From Clostridiales bacterium (GTDB lineage: Bacteria > Bacillota > Clostridia > Christensenellales > Aristaeellaceae), in the NCBI GenBank assembly GCA_012514225.1, contig JAAZAQ010000386.1, positions 1 to 10,371 on the forward strand: a stretch of DNA of 10,371 nucleotides. Direction: 5' to 3'. A model generated the notes under the pieces. That model had not been told where the DNA came from and did not search any database. It saw only the letters and a program-made list of their open reading frames with translations. This document shows, piece after piece, positions 1 through 6,639 of the stretch. The translations under genes and the position numbers were made by a program. Within the stretch, counting starts at the first letter, position 1, and each line of letters opens with the position of its first letter.

Positions 1-686
1 CCCGCCGCGATATCCGCCAGCCGGCACAGCTGCAGCGCGTCGTAGAGCGCCAGCGCGCCGACCGCGCCCATCGCCTGGGTGCCGTTGATCAGGGCCAGGC
101 CTTCCTTGGCCTGAAGCTCCAGCGTCGTAAGCCCCGCCCGCTCCATCACCGTCTGGCCCGGCATCACCTTTCCCCCGTATTCAGCCTCGCCCAAGCCCAG
201 GAGCACCAGCGCCATGTGGGACAGCGGCGCCAGGTCGCCCGAGGCGCCCAGGGAGCCTTTCTCAGGGACGACGGGGTGCACGCCGGCGTTCAGCATGCCA
301 AGCAGGGTCTGCACCAGCTCCGGCCGCACGCCGGAATGCCCCTGGCACAGCGCGTTGGCGCGCAGCAGCAGCATCGCCCGCACCGTTTCCGCGGCGAGGG
401 GGTTGCCGCAGCCCACCGCGTGGCTGACAATCAGGTTGCGCTGCAGGAGGTTGACCTGTTCGCCGGAAATCCGCACGCTGCTCAGCGCGCCGAAGCCGGT
501 GTTGATGCCGTACACCGCGCGGCTTTCCCGCAGGATGCCCTCGACGATTTCCCTGGAGCGGCGCATCGCCGGCAATGCCGTTTCCGAGAGGGAAACCTTG
601 GCCCCAAACCGCGCGACGGCGACGACCTGCTCCAGGGACAGATGATGGCCGTCGATGACGACCTGGGAAATGCTGTCGGCGAACAT
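1..686 (-). CDS. hutH: Histidine ammonia-lyase, N-terminal part (runs off left edge)
   Basis: Cytosolic, normally homotetrameric enzyme that deaminates L-histidine to trans-urocanate and ammonia, the first step of histidine degradation. The minus-strand translation begins MFADSISQVVIDG and carries the family hallmarks: YGINTGFG with the active-site Tyr at residue 59, and GASGDLAPLSH, whose Ala148-Ser149-Gly150 triad forms the electrophilic MIO cofactor by self-cyclisation. INGTQAM follows further on. All 228 codons present are open and aligned with the family; the full protein is usually about 500-510 residues, so more than half lies beyond position 1. The ATG at 686-684 is chosen because GGAGGG lies about 9 nt upstream and the N-terminus has the expected length. 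No other hut gene is visible. The MIO triad and the LINGTQ motif place it in the aromatic amino acid lyase family. HAL is the obvious call, because PAL and TAL relatives are rare in this context, but the C-terminal half would settle substrate specificity. Confidence 0.95.
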   Translation of the reverse strand, partial: MFADSISQVVIDGHHLSLEQVVAVARFGAKVSLSETALPAMRRSREIVEGILRESRAVYGINTGFGALSSVRISGEQVNLLQRNLIVSHAVGCGNPLAAETVRAMLLLRANALCQGHSGVRPELVQTLLGMLNAGVHPVVPEKGSLGASGDLAPLSHMALVLLGLGEAEYGGKVMPGQTVMERAGLTTLELQAKEGLALINGTQAMGAVGALALYDALQLCRLADIAA

Positions 687-731
687 GCGGGCGCTCCCTC
701 CAATTCCTGTCATGCCGTTCTGTGCCGCCCT

Positions 732-757
732 ACTATACGCCATCCGGCTTCAATACA
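732..757 (-). promoter_or_regulatory. Possible sigma-A promoter for hutH
   Basis: On the minus strand a good -10 box, TATAGT (737-732), lies about 45 nt upstream of the hutH start codon. The -35 side is poor: only TTTGTA-like sequence at a 15-17 nt distance, overlapping the T-tract of the preceding terminator. A start point near 725 would give a leader of about 40 nt. The call rests mainly on the -10 box and on the need for a promoter after the strong terminator. Confidence 0.35.
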
Positions 758-786
758 AAAGCCCGGAACGCGGCGTTCCGGGCTTT
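754..786 (-). terminator. Rho-independent terminator following the tRNA 3' end
   Basis: A 13-bp perfect stem (AAAGCCCGGAACG at 758-770 against CGTTCCGGGCTTT at 774-786) with a 3-nt loop. Read on the minus strand it runs into CTTTTGTATT, a T-rich tail. It starts at the A of the CCA end of the tRNA fragment at 786-808, so it is most simply the original terminator of that tRNA gene, insulating hutH from it. On the plus strand the stem is followed by GGCAGG, so it is unlikely to terminate in that direction. Confidence 0.8.
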
Positions 787-808
787 GGCAGGGGCATAAG
801 GACTCGAA
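786..808 (-). other. tRNA 3'-end fragment, probable integration att site
   Basis: Read on the minus strand, the 23 nt from 808 to 786 begin with the T-loop TTCGAGT, continue with the 3' T-stem strand CCTTA, the acceptor strand TGCCCCT, discriminator G, and end in an encoded CCA. The TGCCCCTGCCA end matches what I recall of bacterial tRNA-Trp genes, but the isotype is not certain. The sequence just to the right (809 on) gives TAAAA where the 5' T-stem strand should pair with CCTTA, and no D-arm or anticodon arm follows, so this is a fragment and not a gene. A lone tRNA 3' end still attached to its terminator is the typical scar left at the distal end when a tyrosine-recombinase element integrates into a tRNA and rebuilds the intact copy at its other end. 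No integrase is visible in the window, so this part is inference. Confidence 0.7.
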
Positions 809-1072
809 TTTTATTCAGCAGTTATTTGGCGTTGTTTTGTATTCATCCCTGTTCAAGAAGCATTGAAAACACTCACTTTTATACAATGAGGTTATTCACG
901 GTACAACTGTATACAAAGCCGTAAAGGGTAAAAATAAGGGTACCAGGTCTCCTTGGAATGGTCACTCATAGTAAACAAAATCGGCATCAAGGTGGGGTTC
1001 GTTGGTACAATCAAAGCAAATAAACTTCAGCAAAGGCTCAATGGCAGTGTACTCTCTATAGCAGCTCAATGA
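809..1072. other. AT-rich stretch without a recognisable gene
   Basis: The base composition falls sharply relative to both flanks, and all frames are broken by stops or give no familiar protein. The only structure I see is a short direct repeat, AAGGGTA at 924-930 and again at 936-942, 12 nt apart, which could be arm-type recombinase sites near an att junction but may be chance. No tRNA body, integrase or strong terminator is visible. Confidence 0.5.
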
Positions 1073-1294
1073 ACTAGAAAAAATAAAGACTGTTATTATG
1101 CAAGAGAAATTGATATTGTATATATAATGGGTCATTCTCTCGGGGGTCCAGATGACTTGTATTATGAACAGTACCTTATCCCAATACTTAAGAATGCACA
1201 TTGGGTTTTTTTCTATCATAATAATGATAGAAAAGAGAAAGAGGATTTTGCACAGAAACACTCACTAAAGAATGTTGAGTTCATTCATTGGTGA
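1073..1294 (+). pseudogene. 3' remnant of an AbiH-like abortive-infection gene
   Basis: Plus-strand reading gives about 73 open residues ending in TGA at 1292-1294. They include REIDIVYIMGHSLGGPDDLYY and then a stretch rich in aromatic and charged residues ending VEFIHW. The pattern hydrophobic strand-GHSLG-xxD-x-Y-(F/Y), then a W-x-(F/I)-(Y/F)-Y-H strand and a short charged tail, is how AbiH-family phage-exclusion proteins (PF14253) end. AbiH proteins are usually 250-400 residues and start with a GNGFD-type motif. Nothing like that lies upstream: the same frame has a TGA at 1070-1072, and there is no start codon with a ribosome site. I therefore read it as a decayed 3' end, left behind by deletion or insertion. 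The low GC matches the surrounding stretch and differs from the operon that follows. The family assignment is from motif memory and is moderate only; a GHS-type alpha/beta-hydrolase fragment is the alternative. Confidence 0.5.
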
Positions 1295-1339
1295 AATCTG
1301 TAAAGAATTCGTAATGATACTTGTTTGGAGATTGAATAT

Positions 1340-4300
1340 ATGAACTTCACCTACCTGACCACCTTCCCCGCCTTCTCCCAACTCCTCGGCTACTGCCGGG
1401 AGGCGGAGGACTTCGCGCTGTCCCGTCCCAACATCGGCGCAACCTCCGCCCGCAAGGCGATGGAGTACCTGGTGAAGTTCCTCTACGCCGCCAGGGTCGG
1501 GGAGCCTGAGCAGGGAAAAACGCTGTTTGAGATGGTCACGGACCCGCGCTTCACCGCTTTCGTGGGCGATCCCACCCTGCTCAACAGCATCCACTACATC
1601 CGCCGGATGGGCAACGTGGCGGTGCATGACGGCACCCTGACGGCAGACGACGCCTTGAAGGTGCTGGAGGAGCTGCACTTCCTGGTGGGAGAAACCTGCA
1701 TCCTGCTGGGGCTCATCCCCGACTACGATGATTTCGTGAAGCCGGGTGCCTCCGTCCCTGTGGTGCCGCCGACGCCTTCCACACAGAAAGTCACCGTCGC
1801 GCCGGAGCTGGCTGCGGCCTTCGCCCCGCGGATGCGCTTGGCGCGCTTTGACGTGCGGCACCCGCGGGACGAGGAGGAGAACAAGAAGCTCTTCCTCACC
1901 GCCTCCCTGCGTGAGTCCGGCTGGGCCCTCGTCAACCGGCCTGACCAGGCCTTGCCCGGCTGCGCCGGCATCCAGATGATGCTGGAGGGCGGGGACACGG
2001 TGGACTATGTGCTCTACGGCCGGGACAACAAGCCCCTGGCGGTGGTGGAGTACACCGCGACCCGGAAGAACCCGCTGGAGGGCCGGGCAAAGGGCATCGC
2101 GAAGGCGAACCAACTCGCCCAAAAATACGGGTGCCGCCCGGCGGTGTACTACACGGACGGCTACCACATCTTCTGCATCGACCCGCTGGGCTATCCCCCG
2201 CGCCGGGTGTTTTGCTTCCACTCCGTGGCGGAGCTGGAGCTGCTCCGGCTGCGGGCGACCTTGCGCGGGGACCTGAACGCCGTGAAGGTCGACGACGCGA
2301 TCACCAACCGGGACTACCAGAAAGCCGCGATCGCCGGCGTGTGCGCGGCCTACACAGGCCTGCGCCGCAGGAGCCTGCTGGTGATGGCGACCGGCAGCGG
2401 GAAAACCCGCGTGGCCATCTCCTGCGTGGACGTGCTGCTCAAGGCGAACTGGGTCAAGAACGTGCTCTTCCTGGCCGACCGCACCAGCCTGGTGCGCCAG
2501 GCGCATAAAAACTTCAGCAAGCTGCTGCCGGGCGTAACCACCTCCGTCTACACGGGAGGAGAGACGGGCCGGGACGGGAACGCACGCGTCATCTTCTCCA
2601 CTTACCAGACGATGATCAACCTGGTCAATGACGACACGCGGGAGTTTGGCATCGGACGCTTCGACCTGATCATCATCGACGAGGCGCACCGTTCCATCTT
2701 CCGCAAGTACAGGGCGCTGTTCCACTATTTTGACGCGCTGATGCTGGGGCTGACCGCCACCCCCAGGAGCGAGGAGAACAAGAGCACCTACGAGGCCTTC
2801 GCCCTGCCGGAGGGCAAGCCGGACTATGCCTACGAGCTGGAGCAGGCTATCCGGGATAAGTTTCTCGTGGGCTTTTCCGTGCTGGACCGCACCACGGAGC
2901 TGCTGCGCCGCGGCATCCGCTACGACCAGCTGAGCCCGGAGGAGAAGGAGCAGTTTGAGGAGACCTTCTCCCCGGACGACCTGGACACCCAGCCAGATTT
3001 TGACGGCACGGTGGTCGAGCCGGGGCGGATCGGGCGGCGCGTGATCAACCTGGGCACCATCGACGTGATGCTGAATGACCTGATGAAGAACGGCCTGAAA
3101 ATCAACGCCGGTGACAAACTGGGGAAGTCCATTATCTTTGCCGCCAGCCACATTGAGGCCGAAATGATCGCCGAGCGCTTCCGCAAGCTCTACCCCCACC
3201 TGGGGATGGACTTCTGCAAGCTGGTGGACAGCCGGGTGGAGAACAGTCAGAGCCTGATTGATACTTTCAGCGAGCGGGACAGCCTGCCCCAGGTCTGCGC
3301 CAGCGTGGACATGCTGGACACCGGCATCGACGTGCCGGACGTGCTGAACCTTGTGTTTTTCAAGGGCGTGCGTTCCAAGATCAAGTTCCTGCAGATGGTC
3401 GGCCGGGGCACCCGGCTGTCCAAAGACGTGTTCGGCCCGGGGCTGGACAAGCAGGGCTTCCTGATCTTTGACTACTACGACAACTTCCGCTTCTTCTCCA
3501 CTGGCGACACCTGGACTGCGGCGGGGGGCAGTAAGGGAAGCACGCTTCCTTCCTCCCAGTCGCTCACCCTCAACCGCCGGCGGCTGAGCATCCTGCGCAG
3601 GCTGCAGGAGCAGCACAAATTATGCGCTTTTGACACGGGCTACCGGGACGACCTGCGGGCGCATTTCCTCAGTGAGGCGCGGGGGCTGAACAACGACGAC
3701 ATTGAAGTGCAGTACAACATGGCCTGGGTGAGCAAGTACCGCACCGCGGAGAACTGGGACACGCTCACCGAAGCGCGCGCGGCGGAAATCCTCCGGCACG
3801 TGCTGCCGCTCATCCCCCCGGAGGGCGACCCGGCCAAGGTGAAGAGCTTCGACATGCTCATCCTGGTCATCGAGGACGTGTATCCGCGCCTGGAAGAAGA
3901 GGGCAAGGACGTCCGGAAAATTCGCAATGGCTTCCAGAATGTAAGCCAGGCGATTACCGAGCGGATGCGGGAGCTGCTGAAACTCAAGACCATCCCCGCC
4001 ATCGTGCAGAAGGAGAAACTCATCGTCTCCATGCTCAATGGCGACTATCTATTGGACGCGTTCTCCCTGGAAAAGGCGGAGGCGGTACGCAAGGAACTGC
4101 GCGAGCTGATGGCCTACATCCCCGACCGGGAGGAGTACTATATCCTGGACGTGGACGACCTGCTCATTGACGGCGATACTGTCCCCGGTTTGGAAAGGCC
4201 GAAGCCCTATGCAGAAAAAGCGGTCGAATACATCCGGGACAGCGGGAACCCCGCGCTGGCCAAGCTGCGCAACCTGGACGAGCTGACCGACACGGAGAAA

Positions 4301-4645
4301 GCCGAGCTGACGGACATGTTCATGGTAACACTGGGGACCCGCGCGGAGTTCCTCGCCTGGTCGGGCAATATGCCGCTGCTACCCTTCCTGCGCGTCCAGG
4401 TGGGCATCGCGGACGAAGCGATCCAGACCAAGTTCGGCACCCTCCTGGACGACCCAGCGCTGGAGCAGGCGCACCGGATCTACCTGCGGCAAATCATCGG
4501 CTACGCCCGGGAAAACGGGGACGTAACCTTCCTGACCCTCCAGCAAGTCAGCCCCTTTTCTGATGTGGACGTCGTCCAGCTCTTCGGGCCGAAGATTTCC
4601 TATATCAAGCAGCTGGTCAACGGGCTGCACAAGCCGGTCATATAA
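1340..4645 (+). CDS. Solitary HsdR-like type I restriction R-subunit homologue (DUF4145 - nuclease - SF2 helicase - EcoEI-type C-terminus)
   Basis: A 1101-residue DNA translocase of the type I restriction R-subunit family. Order of parts: DUF4145-like N-terminus (about 1-115, with SARKAMEYLVKFLY and a conserved HDG); an HsdR_N PD-(D/E)xK region (about 160-300); then an SF2 helicase with Walker A MATGSGKT (349-356), DEAH (447-450), LTATPR (471-476) and motif VI QMVGRGTRL (685-693); and an EcoEI_R_C-like C-terminus (about 950-1095). The helicase motifs all look intact. In the nuclease motif Asp222 and Glu237 are present, but the position that should hold the catalytic Lys (ExK) reads Glu-Tyr-Thr, so cleavage may be lost or use another lysine such as Lys243. 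The start is taken at ATG 1340 (GGAG 9 nt upstream); a TTG at 1325 would add five residues but lies before that ribosome site. No hsdM or hsdS is in the window. It is the first gene of a five-gene plus-strand run; the 217-residue gene starts 12 nt after its stop. The promoter must lie in the AT-rich leader before 1340, where I see only a weak TTGGTG/TAATGA pair. Confidence 0.88.
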   Translation: MNFTYLTTFPAFSQLLGYCREAEDFALSRPNIGATSARKAMEYLVKFLYAARVGEPEQGKTLFEMVTDPRFTAFVGDPTLLNSIHYIRRMGNVAVHDGTLTADDALKVLEELHFLVGETCILLGLIPDYDDFVKPGASVPVVPPTPSTQKVTVAPELAAAFAPRMRLARFDVRHPRDEEENKKLFLTASLRESGWALVNRPDQALPGCAGIQMMLEGGDTVDYVLYGRDNKPLAVVEYTATRKNPLEGRAKGIAKANQLAQKYGCRPAVYYTDGYHIFCIDPLGYPPRRVFCFHSVAELELLRLRATLRGDLNAVKVDDAITNRDYQKAAIAGVCAAYTGLRRRSLLVMATGSGKTRVAISCVDVLLKANWVKNVLFLADRTSLVRQAHKNFSKLLPGVTTSVYTGGETGRDGNARVIFSTYQTMINLVNDDTREFGIGRFDLIIIDEAHRSIFRKYRALFHYFDALMLGLTATPRSEENKSTYEAFALPEGKPDYAYELEQAIRDKFLVGFSVLDRTTELLRRGIRYDQLSPEEKEQFEETFSPDDLDTQPDFDGTVVEPGRIGRRVINLGTIDVMLNDLMKNGLKINAGDKLGKSIIFAASHIEAEMIAERFRKLYPHLGMDFCKLVDSRVENSQSLIDTFSERDSLPQVCASVDMLDTGIDVPDVLNLVFFKGVRSKIKFLQMVGRGTRLSKDVFGPGLDKQGFLIFDYYDNFRFFSTGDTWTAAGGSKGSTLPSSQSLTLNRRRLSILRRLQEQHKLCAFDTGYRDDLRAHFLSEARGLNNDDIEVQYNMAWVSKYRTAENWDTLTEARAAEILRHVLPLIPPEGDPAKVKSFDMLILVIEDVYPRLEEEGKDVRKIRNGFQNVSQAITERMRELLKLKTIPAIVQKEKLIVSMLNGDYLLDAFSLEKAEAVRKELRELMAYIPDREEYYILDVDDLLIDGDTVPGLERPKPYAEKAVEYIRDSGNPALAKLRNLDELTDTEKAELTDMFMVTLGTRAEFLAWSGNMPLLPFLRVQVGIADEAIQTKFGTLLDDPALEQAHRIYLRQIIGYARENGDVTFLTLQQVSPFSDVDVVQLFGPKISYIKQLVNGLHKPVI

Positions 4646-4657
4646 GGGGGCGGAACG

Positions 4658-5311
4658 ATGGAAGTGCTGGAGATTCTCAGGGCGAACGGGCCTGCCCTGC
4701 TGAAGGAGGACCTGGACTTTTTCGAGACGGAGCTGGGGACCGGCGAATACTCCGGCGCCTATATCGAGGAGTGCCTGGTGCTCATCTCCCAGATCCGCGG
4801 CTGGCAGAAAGCACTACAGGGAGAAAATGACCCACCGGAACAGCCTGGAGGCTTGCCCCCCGGCGCTTTCGTTGACCCGGCCCGCCTCACACCCCCGGGG
4901 ACACAGCCCGCCCTCCCCACCTGGACCCCGGAGGAGCAGGTGGCGCGCGACCTGGAGCGGCTGCGCAAACAGCCGGACTACAAGACGGCGTTCAAGGACT
5001 ACCTCACCGGGAGCTCGGTGATCAACGAAGCTTTCCTGGACGCGCATTTCACGCTATTCCAGCCCTGGGAGATGGGCGCCGTGGTATCGGTCATCCCCCT
5101 GGGGGAAGCCTTCCTGGAGAAGTACTTCACGGAGCTGGACCCTGAGAAGATCGCCCGGTACCAGGCTTTCTCCGAGGTGTTCTTCATGAAGCATTTCGCG
5201 AAGCTGGATCCGTCCCTGGTGCTGGAAAAGGGCAGGAACGAATGGCGCAAAAAGGAGAACCGCTCCACACAGCTGGACGTGTTCCTGCGCCTGAAAGGGG
5301 TCAGGATATGA
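4658..5311 (+). CDS. Uncharacterised 217-residue protein with C-terminal tandem repeats
   Basis: No enzyme motif is recognised. Residues 1-50 are predicted helical (MEVLEILRANG onward), followed by a Pro/Gly-rich linker (about 55-92) and a helical stretch (92-118). The C-terminal half shows three imperfect repeats of 23-26 residues: unit 1 from N123 (NEAFLDAHF), unit 2 from G149 (GEAFLEKYFTELDPEKIARYQ), unit 3 from S172 (SEVFFMKHFAKLDPSLVLEKG). The shared pattern is (S/G)E-x-F-(L/F)-x-K-(Y/H)-F-x-x-LDP-x-x-(I/L). This resembles, as far as I recall, the SEEFIEKYFDKLDW-type repeats found in phage and giant-virus proteins. The tail (195-217) is basic. The start ATG has a GGGGGCGG-type ribosome site and lies 12 nt after the HsdR-like gene. 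Its stop overlaps the next start (ATGA, 5308-5311), so it is translationally coupled to the AAA+ gene and is probably a specific partner of it, perhaps an adaptor or sensor. That role is inference. Confidence 0.85.
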   Translation: MEVLEILRANGPALLKEDLDFFETELGTGEYSGAYIEECLVLISQIRGWQKALQGENDPPEQPGGLPPGAFVDPARLTPPGTQPALPTWTPEEQVARDLERLRKQPDYKTAFKDYLTGSSVINEAFLDAHFTLFQPWEMGAVVSVIPLGEAFLEKYFTELDPEKIARYQAFSEVFFMKHFAKLDPSLVLEKGRNEWRKKENRSTQLDVFLRLKGVRI

Positions 5312-6639
5312 TTACCATCAATGAGGCGAAGCGGCTGGTGAAGCGTGCCCTGCTGGCCAACGTCGTGTCCGGGAAGCGCGACCTGGCCATCACGCCCATC
5401 GTCTCCGGCAAGCACGGCATCGGCAAATCGCAGATGATCAAGAGCATCGCCGCGGACATGGGCGGCGTGTGCATGACAGTAGAGGGCGGCACGCTGAAGG
5501 AAGGGGAGATTACAGGCCTCCCCTACCAGTACAAGGATGAGGCAGGGGCGCACAAATTCCGCTTCCTGTCCTACTACGCGGTGGAGCGCATCCAGCTGGA
5601 GGAACGCCGCGTGTTTGAAGCCGCAGGCCATGTGCTGGCCCGGTCCTCCGCGCTGGAGGGTGATGAGAACAAGTATGCCCTCAACGACCTGAGTGTACAG
5701 GATAAAATTGAAGCCCTGCTCTCCGGGCGTGTGAAGCCGGTGATCATTTTTATTGACGAGATCAACCGCACCGAGAACACCGTTTACAAGGAATTGATGA
5801 ACATCCTGCTCACACGCAGCGTGAATGGCTACCAGTTTCCCTGGTGGGCGTTGTTTGTGGGCGCGATGAACCCCAGCACCCAGAACAGCGTGTACGCCAC
5901 CAATGAGATGGACCCCGCGCAGTTGGACCGCTTTATCAAGATCAAGGCGGGCGACAACGCGGCCGAGTGGATTAAATACGGGAAGCAGGCGGGGATATCC
6001 TCCGACATCCTGGCCTTCATCAAGGACAACCCCAAGTGCCTCTCCCCGGATTCCAAAGACCTGACGGATGAAGAGAAGCCGACACCCTCCCCCCGCGGCT
6101 GGGACATGGTGGATACCCTGCTGCGCAGCGAGCCGCTGCTGCGGCCCTTTTTCACTGATAAGGAGAACGACCCCAGGGTGGTGGAAAAGGACATGCGTAA
6201 TTTGATCAGCGCGAAGCTGGGCCCCTCCGTGGCCACGATGTTCTTCGCCAGCCTGGTGTCCCAGGCCAGGGCGATCCCGCCGGAGGAGATTTTCGCTGAC
6301 GACGAAACGCTTAGCGGGCTCTCAGAAACCATTTGCCTGCTCTCCGCGGCCAAGAAGGCGCAGGCCTGCGACCTGATGCTGCAGCATTTAAAGGAGAACC
6401 TGGAGTTCATGATGCTGGACAGGACCGGGTTCGAAACCGTGAAGAAGCAACTGTCCGCGTTCGTCGGCCTCCTGGACGCCTCCACCCGGCTGCTGTTCGC
6501 GCAGAACATCGCGGCCACCCGTACGGACGACGGCAACAGCCTAATTGACCTCCTGTTCAGCGTGTTTGAGAAGGACCTCATCGGGATGCTGGACCTGTCC
6601 GACCGCACGCGCAAGCTGATCGAAAGCAGCGGGTCATGA
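5308..6639 (+). CDS. MoxR-like AAA+ ATPase
   Basis: A 443-residue AAA+ ATPase of the MoxR/dynein-related (AAA_5) type, which assembles as hexamers and typically works with a VWA-domain partner to remodel or activate a client. Visible motifs: Walker A GKHGIGKS (34-41, Lys40), the EGGTLKEGEITGLPY segment after it, Walker B IIFIDEIN (Asp150, Glu151), sensor-1 Asn188 in GAMNPST, and the arginine-finger region QLDRF (Arg208). The region after about 330 is helical and unrecognised. The start is set at ATG 5308, which overlaps the TGA of the preceding gene; an in-frame ATG at 5242 would add 22 residues lying inside that gene and before the GGGGTCAGG ribosome site, so it is rejected. The gene ends in another ATGA overlap (6636-6639) with the VWA gene. 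The gene order AAA+ then VWA is the normal arrangement of such pairs. Confidence 0.92.
   Translation: MITINEAKRLVKRALLANVVSGKRDLAITPIVSGKHGIGKSQMIKSIAADMGGVCMTVEGGTLKEGEITGLPYQYKDEAGAHKFRFLSYYAVERIQLEERRVFEAAGHVLARSSALEGDENKYALNDLSVQDKIEALLSGRVKPVIIFIDEINRTENTVYKELMNILLTRSVNGYQFPWWALFVGAMNPSTQNSVYATNEMDPAQLDRFIKIKAGDNAAEWIKYGKQAGISSDILAFIKDNPKCLSPDSKDLTDEEKPTPSPRGWDMVDTLLRSEPLLRPFFTDKENDPRVVEKDMRNLISAKLGPSVATMFFASLVSQARAIPPEEIFADDETLSGLSETICLLSAAKKAQACDLMLQHLKENLEFMMLDRTGFETVKKQLSAFVGLLDASTRLLFAQNIAATRTDDGNSLIDLLFSVFEKDLIGMLDLSDRTRKLIESSGS

Noticed and set aside
216..866. Plus-strand open frame of 216 codons
   Set aside because: Antisense to hutH and running through the terminator and tRNA fragment; no protein-like features.
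962..1261. Minus-strand open frame of 99 codons with a hydrophobic start
   Set aside because: It lies in AT-rich DNA opposite the AbiH-like remnant, lacks a good ribosome site, and its hydrophobic stretch follows from T-rich sequence.
1325..1339. TTG start adding five residues to the HsdR-like protein
   Set aside because: The GGAG ribosome site (1327-1330) lies inside this extension and is correctly spaced for ATG 1340.
1265..3616. Long minus-strand open frame of 783 codons
   Set aside because: It lies antisense to the HsdR-like gene, whose helicase motifs are unmistakable. The translation is rich in His, Val, Arg and Gln with no domain, as expected for the reverse frame of a GC-rich gene.
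5242..5307. Upstream ATG extending the AAA+ protein by 22 residues
   Set aside because: It lies within the preceding gene and has no ribosome site; the ATGA-coupled ATG at 5308 gives a normal AAA+ N-terminus.
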